Origin: Nocardia ninae NBRC 108245
Lineage (GTDB): Bacteria; Actinomycetota; Actinomycetes; Mycobacteriales; Mycobacteriaceae
Direction: 5' to 3'
Assembly: GCF_007990755.1 (NCBI RefSeq)
Contig: NZ_BJXA01000001.1
Span: 1 to 64,000, forward strand
DNA length: 64,000 bases
Both the position numbers and the translations under genes were made by a program. Below, piece after piece: positions 48,236 through 58,091 of this stretch (position 1 is the first letter of the stretch; each line of letters begins with the position of its first letter). The notes under the pieces are model-generated. The model did not search any database. It was not told where the DNA came from and saw only the letters and a list, made by a program, of their open reading frames with translations.

Positions 48236-49174
48236 CTACGACTCCGACGCGGAGAGTGCGGCAAGGAGCTGAGCACCGGCCGCACGGGCGGCGGCCCGCA
48301 TGACGAATCGTTCGAACCCCCAGCGCTGCTGATGCGCACGCAACTCGGCCACCAACTCGTCCACGGTGCCGATCAGCACGAACGGCGCGCTGAGCAACTC
48401 CGCGACGCTGGTGGTCGGCACATCCTCGGCGAACCGCGCACAGGCCGCCTCGGCGTCGTCGGTGATCTCCACGTGCTGCACCAGCGCCTCGAACGCGGGT
48501 GTCCGGCCCGCCGCGGCGGCGGTGTTCCGGACGAGGTCGACCTGCGCGTCGATCTGATCGAGCCCCCAGCGGGTCTCGTGGTTACGGCCGTCGGCGAGGG
48601 TCCGCCCAAGCCCGGAGAAGCCCACGATATCGGCGGTTTCGGCGGCATACCGGAGCACGCGGGTCCCGTTGCCGCCGACGAGGACCGGCACCTGCTCCTG
48701 CACCGGACGTGGCCGAGTCAGCACGGCATCCCGGAGCTGAACGTGCTCGCCCGTGAAGGTCACCGTCTCTCCGGCGAGCAGCCGCCGCGTGGTGTCGGTG
48801 ACCTCGACCATCCTGGCCACGCGGGCCGCCGCCGACGGATGCTCGCGGCCCTGCATGGTCCATTCGGCGGGGGTGTGTCCCGCGCCGATCCCGAACAGCG
48901 CCCGCCCATTCGACACGAGATCGAGCGTGGCGACCTCGCCGGCGAGCAGAAACGGTTCCCACATCCCGGCATTGACCACGTTGGTCCCGAGCCGGATCGT
49001 CTCGGTGGCCGTCGCGGCGGCGGCGAGGGCCACGAATGGGGACGCGAACGAGCCGGGGTGGTCGGGCACCATCAGCGCGTCGAAGCCCTCCTGCTCGCAG
49101 CCGCTGGCGAAGTCCGGCCAGGACCCTACGTCGATCATGTTGGCGGTCATGGAGAACTTGATCGGAGCGTTCAT
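48236..49174 (-). CDS. LLM-class F420-dependent oxidoreductase
   Basis: A 312-residue luciferase-like monooxygenase-fold protein: IKFSMTANM start, FDALMVPDHP, TIRLGTNVVNAGMWEPFLLA, and GRALFGIGAGHTPAEW. These are typical of the actinobacterial F420-dependent TIM-barrel group. It should transfer hydride between F420 and an unknown substrate. AAAGGAGGT precedes ATG 49174, a strong ribosome site. It lies 80 bases after the MmpL gene start region on the other side and has its own terminator. Confidence 0.85.
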   Translation of the reverse strand: MNAPIKFSMTANMIDVGSWPDFASGCEQEGFDALMVPDHPGSFASPFVALAAAATATETIRLGTNVVNAGMWEPFLLAGEVATLDLVSNGRALFGIGAGHTPAEWTMQGREHPSAAARVARMVEVTDTTRRLLAGETVTFTGEHVQLRDAVLTRPRPVQEQVPVLVGGNGTRVLRYAAETADIVGFSGLGRTLADGRNHETRWGLDQIDAQVDLVRNTAAAAGRTPAFEALVQHVEITDDAEAACARFAEDVPTTSVAELLSAPFVLIGTVDELVAELRAHQQRWGFERFVMRAAARAAGAQLLAALSASES

Positions 49175-49254
49175 GCTCGACCTCCTTTCGAGCTGCCCAC
49201 GCTAATTCGGCCGATCGGGTGCCGTAAGTGATTCCGCTGAGGGCGAATTCGGGT

Positions 49255-51540
49255 TCAGCGGCGCGACTGATCCGTGGTGACGACGGGGAGCCGCACGGTG
49301 ACCGGGTCGGTGATGGGTGTGGTTTCGACGAGGTCGGTCATGTCGCGGTTGGCGGGGTGTTCGTCGTCGAGGACCGGTTCGCCGAGCCCGACGCGCTGTT
49401 GGAGGCGTTTCATCCAGGCGGGTGCCCACCAGCAGTCGTCGCCGAGGAGTTTCATCACGGCGGGCACCAGGAGCATGCGCAGAATGGTGGCGTCGATGAT
49501 GAGCGCGGCGATCATGCCGTAGGCGATGTACTGCATCATCACCAATTTGGAGAACGCGAACGCGCCGGTGACGACGAGCAGGATGAGCGCGGCCGCGGTG
49601 ATGATGCGGCCGGTGTGCGCGGTGCCGATGCGAATGGCCTCGGTGGTGGTCGCGCCTTTGGAGCGGGCTTCGACCATGCGGGACAGCAGGAATACCTCGT
49701 AGTCGGTGGACAGTCCGTAGATGATGGCGATGATCAGCACCAGGACCGGCGAGCTGATGGGCTGCGCGGTGAAGTTGAGCAGCTCTGCGCCGTGCCCGTC
49801 GACGAATATCCAGGTGAGAATGCCGAGCGTGGTGCCGAGGCCGAGCGCGCTCATCAGCGCGGCCTTGATCGGCAGGATCAGCGAGCCGAAGGTGAGGAAC
49901 ATCAGCATTGTCGTGAGGAACAGTACGACGGCGATCATGAACGGGATGCGGCCCAAAAGGCCGTCGATGGAGTCCTTTTGGATGGCGGGCTGGCCGCCGA
50001 CGAGCATGGTGACGTTGTCGGGTACGTCGAGCGAGCGCAGATAATCGATGGTCTTGTTGGCGTTCTCGACCGACAGCGTCGCCTCTGTTTTATAGACGCC
50101 GGGGCGGATGGTCGAGGGGGAGGGCGTGCCGAAGGGGCCGTCCGCGGCGGGGGGTGTGACGAGGCCCGGTGCCAGATTCGCCTGCTTCACGACGTCGCTG
50201 ATGCCGCGGGTGTTCTTTTCCTCGGAGATGAATACGAGTTGCACGGGATCGGCTTTGCGGAGCGGGAAGGTGTCGTCGAATGCTTCTTGCGCGAGCCGCG
50301 TCGGATTGTCCGGTGGTAGATAGGTTTCGCTGAAGCCGCCGAAGGCGATGTTCTTCACGGGGATGATCAGCAGCAGCAGGCCGAGGACGATCGGGACGGC
50401 GATTCGTTTGGGGTGCTTCATCACCCATCGGGTGGATCGGCCCCAGAAGCTGTTCTCGACCTCGTCGGCGGTCTTGGTTCTGCCGAAACGTTTGAGACCG
50501 AACATGTCCACGCGTGGTCCGAGGATGCTCAGCATCGCGGGCAGGACGGTGAGCGCGGTCAATGCGGCGAGCGACACCGTGGCGATGGAGCCGTACGCCA
50601 TCGATTTCAGGAATCCCTGCGGAAACAACAACAGGCCGCCGAGGCTGACGATGATCATGGTCGCCGAGAACACCACGGTGCGGCCCGCGGTCATCACGGC
50701 ACGGCGTACCGCGGTCCGGGTGTCGTAGCCCTCGGCTAGTTCTTCGCGGAATCGGCTCACGATGAACAGGCCGTAGTCGATGGCCAGGCCGACGCCGATC
50801 ATCGAGACGACGCCGGAGACGAAGGAATTGACGTCGGTGAATTCGGTGATGAACCGGACGATGCCGTTCGCGCCGAGCACGGTGAGCCCGCCGGCGATCA
50901 GCGGCAGTGCGGCGGCGACCAATCCGCCGAAGATGAAGAACAGCAGCACCGCCACCACGGGGAAGGCGACGACTTCCATCAGATGGATGTCTTCGTCGAG
51001 TGAGTCGGTGAGGGTGCCCGCGACCGGTTGCAGGCCGGCGACCTGTACGTCGACGCCCGGAATGTAGAAGACGTCCTTCACTTTCCGGAAGTTGTTCACC
51101 ATCTCGGTGTCGGTGTCGCCTTTGATGGCGATGGAGGCGAAGGCGCGGCCGAGTTCGGGTTTGCCGAAGGCGCTGCGTTGCTGCTGGCCGGTCTCGGTGC
51201 GCCAGTACGAGCCGTTGATCGCGAGGATTTCGTCGGGGTGCTCGCGGCCCAGGCTGTTGAGGTTGTCGATGATCTTGCCGCTGAACGCGGGATCGTCGAG
51301 CGATACGCCCGGCGGTGCGGTGTAGAGCACGAGGACGTCGGCGCGGTGGTCGCGCAGGTACGCGTCGTCGGATACTCGTGCGGCCTCGGCCGATTCGGAG
51401 GTGGGGTCGTCCAAGCCGCTGGAGCTGAGATGTCCGGACAGGTCCGACCCGTACGCGCCGAGCGCGAGCAGTGCGGCGCCGATGAGGCCGATGACGACGA
51501 ATCGGAACCGGTGGACGAAGTTTCCCCAGTGCGCGAACAT
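49255..51540 (-). CDS. MMPL-family RND lipid transporter, MmpL3-like
   Basis: A 761-residue transporter with two repeated halves, each with an N-terminal helix, a periplasmic domain and a five- to six-helix bundle. GLAIDYGLFIVSRFREEL and GLSTDYEVFLLSRMVEAR carry the Asp-Tyr pairs of the proton relay. The start FAHWGNFVHRFRFVVIG resembles MmpL3, exporter of trehalose monomycolate, but the C-terminal tail is shorter, so it is probably a paralogue for another lipid. ATG 51540 is chosen by that resemblance; upstream in-frame ATGs exist at 51618 and 51696. Confidence 0.88.
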   Translation of the reverse strand: MFAHWGNFVHRFRFVVIGLIGAALLALGAYGSDLSGHLSSSGLDDPTSESAEAARVSDDAYLRDHRADVLVLYTAPPGVSLDDPAFSGKIIDNLNSLGREHPDEILAINGSYWRTETGQQQRSAFGKPELGRAFASIAIKGDTDTEMVNNFRKVKDVFYIPGVDVQVAGLQPVAGTLTDSLDEDIHLMEVVAFPVVAVLLFFIFGGLVAAALPLIAGGLTVLGANGIVRFITEFTDVNSFVSGVVSMIGVGLAIDYGLFIVSRFREELAEGYDTRTAVRRAVMTAGRTVVFSATMIIVSLGGLLLFPQGFLKSMAYGSIATVSLAALTALTVLPAMLSILGPRVDMFGLKRFGRTKTADEVENSFWGRSTRWVMKHPKRIAVPIVLGLLLLIIPVKNIAFGGFSETYLPPDNPTRLAQEAFDDTFPLRKADPVQLVFISEEKNTRGISDVVKQANLAPGLVTPPAADGPFGTPSPSTIRPGVYKTEATLSVENANKTIDYLRSLDVPDNVTMLVGGQPAIQKDSIDGLLGRIPFMIAVVLFLTTMLMFLTFGSLILPIKAALMSALGLGTTLGILTWIFVDGHGAELLNFTAQPISSPVLVLIIAIIYGLSTDYEVFLLSRMVEARSKGATTTEAIRIGTAHTGRIITAAALILLVVTGAFAFSKLVMMQYIAYGMIAALIIDATILRMLLVPAVMKLLGDDCWWAPAWMKRLQQRVGLGEPVLDDEHPANRDMTDLVETTPITDPVTVRLPVVTTDQSRR

Positions 51541-51847
51541 CAGGCGGCTCTTCGTAAGTGCGGACAGGTCGACGGTGTGCGGAGCGGCCTGAGGGCACCG
51601 ATCATCAAGAGATTGCATCCTTCCGGTGGTCGCGCCCGAGGTGCGCGTTCTCCAAAGTACCGGCGGTGCGGAGCGATCTTCCTGAGAGTTCTGCATGGAA
51701 ATCGCGCGGCCGACGCGCGGCGTCGATATCGGTTTGTCTTTCGTGCCACGTTGCCCGAGAACGGCTTTGCGCCGTGCCCGATGTGATCTGCCCCTCGGTC
51801 CGGCCTGCCGATGCGGCGCTGGGACGGCGACGTGTCACCATTCGAGG
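51541..51847. other. Divergent intergenic region, 307 bp
   Basis: The region lies between the MmpL start and the Ddn-like gene. Both reading frames extend into it, but the extensions look non-coding compared with the families. No clear dyad or promoter was recognised. Confidence 0.4.
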
Positions 51848-52324
51848 ATGGTGTCGAATCCGCTGCCTCCGATCGCTCGACGGCTGGCGCAACAGCGCTG
51901 GGTCATGCGCACCGCGCCGGTCGTCATACCGGTGGAGCGCGCCGTTCGGCGCTGGACCGACGGGCGGATGGGTGTGCTGGATGTGGTCGGCCTGCCCTCG
52001 ATCGAGGTGACGGTGCCGGGTCGCAAGACCGGGATACCGCGGACCACGTCGCTGCTGTATGTGCCGCGCGGCGAGAACTTTCTCGTGCTCGGCTCCAATT
52101 GGGGCAGCCCCAAGCATCCGGTGTGGTCGGCGAATCTCCGGGCCGCCGATACCGCCACGGTGCGGCACAAGGGCGCGCAGTTCACCGTCGGCGTCACCGA
52201 GCTCACCGGTGTCGATCGCAAACCCGCCTGGGATCTGGCCGTCGAGTTCTGGCCGGGTTACGAGATGGAGTACGAGCTCTCCGGCGGTCGTCAGTTCCGG
52301 ATGTTCGAGCTGCGCCGCGTCTGA
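51848..52324 (+). CDS. Deazaflavin-dependent nitroreductase/quinone reductase-family protein (Ddn-like)
   Basis: A 158-residue split-barrel protein with VPGRKTGIPRTTSLLYVPRG, NFLVLGSNWGSPKHPVWSAN and a C-terminal FRMFELRR. This is the F420H2-dependent Ddn/AclR pattern of actinomycetes. It reduces quinones or nitro compounds using F420, near the membrane. The start is ATG 51848 or GTG 51851, with GAGGAT overlapping. Together with the LLM protein it indicates an F420-producing host. Confidence 0.82.
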   Translation: MVSNPLPPIARRLAQQRWVMRTAPVVIPVERAVRRWTDGRMGVLDVVGLPSIEVTVPGRKTGIPRTTSLLYVPRGENFLVLGSNWGSPKHPVWSANLRAADTATVRHKGAQFTVGVTELTGVDRKPAWDLAVEFWPGYEMEYELSGGRQFRMFELRRV

Positions 52325-52436
52325 CTCGACTCGACCGTGGTTGTTCGAAAAGTGTTCGCAGCGCCGGTAAGTCGCGTGTTTTCGGTGCGGTAGACGTGGC
52401 CGCCACTTTGTCGGACGGTCGGGTTACGGTGTCTTG

Positions 52437-54710
52437 GTGACCACGCATCTGACGCACTGGGGCGCTTTCGAGGCGGACAGCGACGGTGAACGGCTGACGG
52501 GTGTTCGACCGTGGCGCGAGGATCCGGAGCCGATGCGGCTGATCGAGAATGTGGCCTCCGCGCAGCACCATCCGACCAGGATCGATCAACCGTATGTGCG
52601 TCAGGGCTGGCTGGAGCACGGGCCCGGCGCTCCAGGACGTGGTGACGAGTCGTTCGTGCCGGTGTCGTGGGAGCGGGCGCTGGATCTGCTCGCCGGTGAG
52701 CTGGGGCGGGTGTATCGCGAGCACGGTGCGGAGTCGGTGTTCGGCGGGTCGTACGGGTGGGCGAGTGCGGGACGGTTCCATCACGCGCAGAGCCAGGTGC
52801 ATCGGTTCCTGAACTGCCTCGGCGGGTATGTGCGGCACGTCAACAGTTACAGCCTCGGGGTGTCGCAGGTCTTGCTGCCGCATGTGATCGGCGACCTCGG
52901 TTTCGTGCTGGAGCGGGCGACGTCGAAGGTGGTGCTCGCCGAGCACGCGGAGCTGGTGGTGGCGTTCGGCGGGTTGTCGCCGAAGAACTCGGCGGTGTCG
53001 CCGGGCGGTGTGTCGCGGCACAACACCCGTGGGTGGATCGGGGCAGCGCGGGCGCGGGGTTGCCGGTTCGTGTCGATCTCGCCGTTGCGCGACGATATCC
53101 CGGCGGAGGCCGAAGCGGAGTGGCTGGCGCCGCGGCCGGGCACCGATACGGCGTTGATGCTCGCGCTGGCGCAGGTATTGGACGCGGAAGGCTTGGCGGA
53201 CAAGGAGTTCCTGGACAAGTACACCGTCGGCTACGAGCGGTTCATCGGTTATGTGCGGGGCGAGGCGGACGGGATCGTCAAGACGCCGGAGTGGGCCGAG
53301 TCGCTCACCGGGTTGAGCGCTGAACGTATCCGGGCGCTCGCGCGCGAGATGGCGGGTGCGCGGACCTTCGTGACGGTCAGCTGGTCGTTGCAGCGTGCGC
53401 AGTACGGCGAGCAGCCGTTGTGGATGGGGGTGGTGCTCGCGGCGATGCTCGGCCAGATCGGGCTGCTCGGTGGCGGGTTCGGGCACGGGTATGGCTCGGC
53501 GGCCAGCATGGGCGAGCCTGCCCAGGAGTTCGCGCCGCCGCGGCTGTCGCAGGGGCCGAACGGGGTCGACACGTTCATTCCGGTCGCGCGAATCGCCGAC
53601 ATGCTGCTCAACCCCGGGCAGTCCTATGAGTACGACGGGCAGCATCTGGTGTATCCCGATATCCGGCTGGTCTACTGGGCGGGCGGGAACCCCTTCCATC
53701 ACCATCAGAATCTGGCCAGGCTGCGCGCGGCGTTCGCCCGGCCCGAGACCGTGGTGGTGCACGATCCGTTCTGGTCGGCGACCGCGCGGCACGCGGACAT
53801 CGTGCTGCCGGCCACCATGACCATCGAACGCGACGATTACGGCGCGGGGGATCGGGTGTTCTTCGCGATGAAGGCGCTCACCGAGCCGCACGGCACCGCG
53901 CGCGACGACTACGCCATCTTCGGCGAGCTAGCCGACCGCCTCGGCGTCGGCAAGGAATTCACCGAGGGCCGTACCGTCGGCGAATGGCTGCGGCATCTGT
54001 ACGAGGAATGGCGGCTGCGCCACGCTGGGCATGATCTACCGGACTTCGACACGTTCTGGGCCAGCGAGCACCTCGAATTGCCGGTGCCCGACCCGAATCA
54101 GGTGTTGGGCGCGGACTTCCGGGCCGACCCGGAGCAGTTCCCGCTGAGCACGCCGAGCGGCAAGATCGAGATCTGCTCGGAGACGATCGAGGGCTTCGGG
54201 TACGCGGACTGCCCCGGCCATCCGGTGTGGCTGGAACCCGAGGAATGGCTGGGCGGTGCGGCGGCGACCGAGTTCCCGTTGCAGTTGGTGGCCAACCAGC
54301 CGCGCGCCAAGCTGCACAGTCAGCTCGATGTCGGTGCGTACAGCCAATCGAGCAAGGTCACCGGTCGTGAACCGGTGCGGTTGCATCCCGAGGATGCCGC
54401 CGCCCGTGACCTGCACGACGGTGATGTGGTCCGCATCGTCAGCAAGCGGGGCAGTTGCCTGGCCGGGTTGATCGTCGATGACGCGGTCCGGCCGGGGGTG
54501 GCGCAGTTGTCCACCGGCGCCTGGTACGACCCGGACCCGGCCGATCCGGCGTTCTGCCGTCACGGCAATCCGAATGTTTTGATCGCGGACCGTCCTTCCT
54601 CGAAGCTCAGCCAAGGTTGCACCGGTCAGCTGTCGCTGGTCGAGATCGAGCGGTACACCGGCGCGGTGCCGGAGCTGGCGGTCGATCGCCCGCCGCGCAT
54701 GATTCGGTAA
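52437..54710 (+). CDS. Molybdopterin-dependent oxidoreductase, BisC/DMSO-reductase family
   Basis: A 757-residue bis-MGD enzyme. FVPVSWERALDLLAGELGRV opens the molybdopterin region, VNSYSLGVSQVLLPHVIGD carries the presumed Ser ligand of molybdenum, and YWAGGNPFHHHQNLARLRAA and VHDPFWSATARHADIVLPAT are family signatures. The C-terminal molybdopterin-binding domain (RAKLHSQLD, then STGAWYDP) is complete. There is no N-terminal 4Fe-4S Cys cluster and no twin-arginine signal, so it is cytoplasmic and like BisC, which reduces biotin or methionine sulfoxide. GTG 52437 is in frame with a TTG just before. No redox partner is adjacent. Confidence 0.88.
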   Translation: MTTHLTHWGAFEADSDGERLTGVRPWREDPEPMRLIENVASAQHHPTRIDQPYVRQGWLEHGPGAPGRGDESFVPVSWERALDLLAGELGRVYREHGAESVFGGSYGWASAGRFHHAQSQVHRFLNCLGGYVRHVNSYSLGVSQVLLPHVIGDLGFVLERATSKVVLAEHAELVVAFGGLSPKNSAVSPGGVSRHNTRGWIGAARARGCRFVSISPLRDDIPAEAEAEWLAPRPGTDTALMLALAQVLDAEGLADKEFLDKYTVGYERFIGYVRGEADGIVKTPEWAESLTGLSAERIRALAREMAGARTFVTVSWSLQRAQYGEQPLWMGVVLAAMLGQIGLLGGGFGHGYGSAASMGEPAQEFAPPRLSQGPNGVDTFIPVARIADMLLNPGQSYEYDGQHLVYPDIRLVYWAGGNPFHHHQNLARLRAAFARPETVVVHDPFWSATARHADIVLPATMTIERDDYGAGDRVFFAMKALTEPHGTARDDYAIFGELADRLGVGKEFTEGRTVGEWLRHLYEEWRLRHAGHDLPDFDTFWASEHLELPVPDPNQVLGADFRADPEQFPLSTPSGKIEICSETIEGFGYADCPGHPVWLEPEEWLGGAAATEFPLQLVANQPRAKLHSQLDVGAYSQSSKVTGREPVRLHPEDAAARDLHDGDVVRIVSKRGSCLAGLIVDDAVRPGVAQLSTGAWYDPDPADPAFCRHGNPNVLIADRPSSKLSQGCTGQLSLVEIERYTGAVPELAVDRPPRMIR

Positions 54711-54754
54711 GTGGCGCAACACATTCGGTGAGATTCGGCTGGACCTCGATCGGC

Positions 54755-57319
54755 CTACCCGGCCGTGCTTTTCAGGTGCTCAGCAAGATAGCGGCCGGTG
54801 CTGCTGTGGGAGTTCTCGGCGATCTCGCCCGGGGTTCCGGTGGCGACGATGCGCCCGCCTGCGGCGCCGCCGCCGGGTCCCATGTCGATGATGTAGTCGG
54901 CGTTGGCGATCATGTCGAGGTCGTGTTCGATGACGAGGACGGTGGCGCCGTTGTCGTTGAGGCGTCCGATGACCGCGAGCAGGGTGCGGATGTCGAGCGG
55001 GTGCAGGCCGACGCTGGGTTCGTCGAAGATGAACAGGGTGTCGCTCTGGTTGCGGCCGAGTTCGGTGGCGAGTTTGAGCCGTTGGGCTTCGCCGCCGGAC
55101 AGTGCCGGGGTGGCTTCGCCGAGGGTGAGGTAGCCCAGTCCGAGGTCGATGAGGGTGTGCAGCCGCGCGTGGACCCGGCGGATGTCGGCGGTGAGGTCGA
55201 CGGCCTCGGTGACGGTGCGGGTGAGCAACTCGGGCAGGGAAATTCCGGCATCGCCAGGGATGGGGCGCAAGATCTCGCGTGCGGTCGGCGCGTACCGGGT
55301 GCCCGCGCAGGCGGGACAGTCGATGTCGACATCGGGCAGGAACTGCACATCGAGTGACACTTGGCCGGTGCCTTCGCAGCGGGGGCAGCGCAGTGAGCCG
55401 GTGTTGTAGGAGAAGTCCGCGGCGGTGAGCCCACGTTCGACGGCGGTGGGCGTGGCGGCATAGGCGCGGCGCAGATCATCGAGGACGCCGCTGTAGGTGG
55501 CGACGGTGGAGCGGACATTGATGCCGATGGGAGTGGCGTCGACCATGTCGACGCGGGTGATGCCCGGTGCGTCGACGGTGCTGACGTGGGTGGGCAGCGG
55601 GTCGCCCGCGATGCGCGCCGCGAGTGCGGGGACCAGGCTTTCCAGGATCAGGGTGGTTTTGCCGGAACCGGAGACGCCGGTGACCGCGGTTATCCGCCCT
55701 TGCGGGATGTCCGCATCCAGAGCGTGGACGGTGTGCAGGGGATGGGTCGCCAGGTGGATGCGACCGCGATCGAACATTTCGTCGCCGCTTGTGCGCGACC
55801 GCACGACCACCGGTTCCCGGCCGTTCAGGAATCCGCCGAGCAACGAGGCAGGGTCGGTGCCGAGGTCGGCGGGGCTGCCGATGGCGAGCACGCAGCCGCC
55901 TTCGCTGCCGGCGCCCGGGCCCATCTCGATGAGCCAGTCGGCTTCGCGCAGGACTTGGACGTCGTGGTCGACGCAGATCACCGAGTTGCCGTCGCGCAGT
56001 AGGTCGCGCATCACCCCGAGCAGGCCATCCACGTTCGAGGGGTGCAGGCCGATGGAAGGCTCGTCGAGGACATAAAGCACCCCGGTGGTCTGGTTGCGTA
56101 CCGCGCGGGCCAGTTGCACGCGTTGGCGCTCGCCGGTCGACAGGGTCGAGCTCGCCCGATCCAGGCTGAGATATCCCAATCCCAGGTCTAGCAGTCGGCG
56201 TGCCATCTCGAGGAGCTTGTCGATGAGATTGCGTGCCATCTGGCGCATTTCCGCGGGCAGGGCCGACCCGAGGGTGGGTGCCCACGCGGTGAGTTCATCG
56301 AGGGTCTTGGCGGTGGCCTGGGCGAGATCGATGCCGTCCACCTGTGATTCGCGGGCCTTGTCGCTGAGCCGGGTGCCGTGGCAGGTGGGGCAGACCTGGG
56401 CGCTGATGAACTTGTCGACCCGGGTGAGCCCGCGCTCGTTGGTGGCCTTGTTCAGCGCTTCCTCCACCGATCGCACCGCGTTGCGGTAGGTGAAGTTCAT
56501 CTCGAACAGCTTGCCGTTCTTCGTGCCGACCTTGATGTTGCGTTTCTCGGCCGGTCCGTGCATGACGATGTCGCGTTCGGCGGCGGTCAGATCCGCGTAC
56601 GGGACGTCGGTGCGCACGCCCATCTCGGCGACCACCTGCGGCATCACCGTCGATCCGAACATCGACCACGGGGCCACCGCGCCGTGGTCGATACTGCGCG
56701 ACGGATCGGGCACCAGCGTGTTCTCGTCCACCTCGCGCACCACCCCGGTCCCCGAGCATCGTGGACACGCACCGTCGGAGTTGAAGGCCAGCGACTCCGC
56801 GCCCGGCGGATAGAACGTTGCTCCGCACACCGGGCAGGTCAGATCGAGGTTGAGCGCCACGTCGATGGTGGGCCCGAGGCGGTGACCATTCGGGCAGCAG
56901 TGGGAACCGAGCCGCGAAAACATCAGCCGCAGCACGTTGAGCAGCTCGGTCGAGGTGCCGAAGGTGCTGCGCACCCCGGGCACACCCGGCCGCTGGCGCA
57001 ACGCCAGCGCCGCTGGCACGTGCTCGACACTGTCGACGGCCGCGCGCGGCGCCTGCGCCATGCGTCGGCGGGTATAAGTCGACAACGCCTCGAGGTAGCG
57101 GCGCGATCCCTCCGCGTACAACACCCCCATCGCCAGCGACGACTTGCCCGACCCCGACACTCCCGCCACCGCAACCAGCGTGCGCAACGGCACCGACACG
57201 TCGATGTCTTTCAGGTTGTGGACTTTCGCGCCGTGCACCTCGATTGCCAGCGGCTGGGCGTCGATTCGTGCCCGGTCCGGTGCGCCCGTCTGCACCGGGT
57301 GGCCGTCGTCGCTGGTCAT
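54755..57319 (-). CDS. Short UvrA paralogue (ABC-type excinuclease subunit A-like)
   Basis: An 854-residue tandem ABC ATPase with two Walker A motifs (GVSGSGKSS and GVSGSGKTT), two signatures (LSTGERQRV and LSGGEAQRL) and Zn fingers with CPVC/CPRC and CPRC/CPAC pairs. It is about a hundred residues shorter than housekeeping UvrA, as in UvrA2-type proteins linked to drug tolerance (DrrC-like) instead of general repair. AAGGAGG precedes ATG 57319. A MarR regulator is divergent from it with a perfect dyad between, so it is probably inducible by a small molecule. Confidence 0.88.
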   Translation of the reverse strand: MTSDDGHPVQTGAPDRARIDAQPLAIEVHGAKVHNLKDIDVSVPLRTLVAVAGVSGSGKSSLAMGVLYAEGSRRYLEALSTYTRRRMAQAPRAAVDSVEHVPAALALRQRPGVPGVRSTFGTSTELLNVLRLMFSRLGSHCCPNGHRLGPTIDVALNLDLTCPVCGATFYPPGAESLAFNSDGACPRCSGTGVVREVDENTLVPDPSRSIDHGAVAPWSMFGSTVMPQVVAEMGVRTDVPYADLTAAERDIVMHGPAEKRNIKVGTKNGKLFEMNFTYRNAVRSVEEALNKATNERGLTRVDKFISAQVCPTCHGTRLSDKARESQVDGIDLAQATAKTLDELTAWAPTLGSALPAEMRQMARNLIDKLLEMARRLLDLGLGYLSLDRASSTLSTGERQRVQLARAVRNQTTGVLYVLDEPSIGLHPSNVDGLLGVMRDLLRDGNSVICVDHDVQVLREADWLIEMGPGAGSEGGCVLAIGSPADLGTDPASLLGGFLNGREPVVVRSRTSGDEMFDRGRIHLATHPLHTVHALDADIPQGRITAVTGVSGSGKTTLILESLVPALAARIAGDPLPTHVSTVDAPGITRVDMVDATPIGINVRSTVATYSGVLDDLRRAYAATPTAVERGLTAADFSYNTGSLRCPRCEGTGQVSLDVQFLPDVDIDCPACAGTRYAPTAREILRPIPGDAGISLPELLTRTVTEAVDLTADIRRVHARLHTLIDLGLGYLTLGEATPALSGGEAQRLKLATELGRNQSDTLFIFDEPSVGLHPLDIRTLLAVIGRLNDNGATVLVIEHDLDMIANADYIIDMGPGGGAAGGRIVATGTPGEIAENSHSSTGRYLAEHLKSTAG

Positions 57320-57415
57320 CACGCCTCCTTGGTGGAACAGGGAATCGGGTCCGGCATCGGCCGCTGCGGGTGTTCGCCGTGCAAGGGCGTCCACGTGGTC
57401 GAGCAAATACACGAA

Positions 57416-57434
57416 CATGGAAGTTGCTTCCATG
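57416..57434. promoter_or_regulatory. MarR-type operator between UvrA-like and MarR genes
   Basis: CATGGAAGTTGCTTCCATG has perfect 8-base arms around TTG. It lies 97 bases before the UvrA-like start and 76 bases before the MarR gene, next to an AT-rich GGAATATAG stretch that could hold a -10 box for the MarR promoter. Confidence 0.7.
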
Positions 57435-57509
57435 GAATATAGTTTGCTAACGTTGTGCTCGCAACCCGCTGGTGGCCGTCCACCACGACCACGAATCAAC
57501 GGAATAGTG

Positions 57510-57965
57510 ATGACAACGAACCTGAAGTCGCTGTACGACAACCTGATTCGCTACGAGATCGAACTGTGGAACGCCATCGACGCGGCCCTGCGCGCCGAGT
57601 GCGATATCCAGCTGACCTGGTTCGAAATCCTGCGATTCCTGGCCGGACACAGCGGTAGCCGCGTGCAGGACATCGCCGCGGAGTTCGTCATCACTGTCGG
57701 CGGCACCAGCAAGGTGGTCGACCGCATCGAGGCCGTCGGCTACTGCGCGCGCCGTGCGAACCCCGGCGACCGCCGATCCTCCCTCGTCGTGCTGACCGCT
57801 ACCGGGCAGCAGGTCCTCGACCAGGCCACGACCGTCTTCGACCGCGAACTCGAACGGCGCATCGGCGCGGTACTCGACAACGAGACGATTCGCGCAGTCA
57901 CCACGGCCCTCAGCGCGCTCCGCACCGCCGGGCAGGCATGCGACAGCGGGCCCGAATCCGCCTAG
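57510..57965 (+). CDS. MarR-family regulator
   Basis: A 151-residue winged-helix regulator: WFEILRFLAGHSGSRVQDIA, then VGGTSKVVDRIEAVGYCARR and NPGDRRSSLVVLTATGQQVL as helix-turn-helix and wing. It is divergent from the UvrA-like gene, with one perfect dyad between, and probably represses both until a ligand binds. ATG 57510 or GTG 57507 may serve as start; the ribosome site is weak. Confidence 0.85.
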   Translation: MTTNLKSLYDNLIRYEIELWNAIDAALRAECDIQLTWFEILRFLAGHSGSRVQDIAAEFVITVGGTSKVVDRIEAVGYCARRANPGDRRSSLVVLTATGQQVLDQATTVFDRELERRIGAVLDNETIRAVTTALSALRTAGQACDSGPESA

Positions 57966-58091
57966 CGCCTCGGCATCGAACTCCTCGGGATGCCCGCCAG
58001 GTCCTCGATGCGATGCCGGACCGAATCCCCTCGGTCAGCGATGGGCCTTATGAGTGCCGTGAATTAGCTGCGCTCGGTCGGTGCCGGGCGG

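Noticed and set aside
52203-53891. 562-codon minus-strand frame opposite the molybdoenzyme
   Set aside because: Arg/His/Pro-rich mirror frame with no motif; the plus-strand enzyme is complete.
57247-57319. Upstream start for the UvrA-like protein at 57541
   Set aside because: The extra 74 residues have no similarity to UvrA, overlap the operator region, and ATG 57319 has a strong ribosome site.
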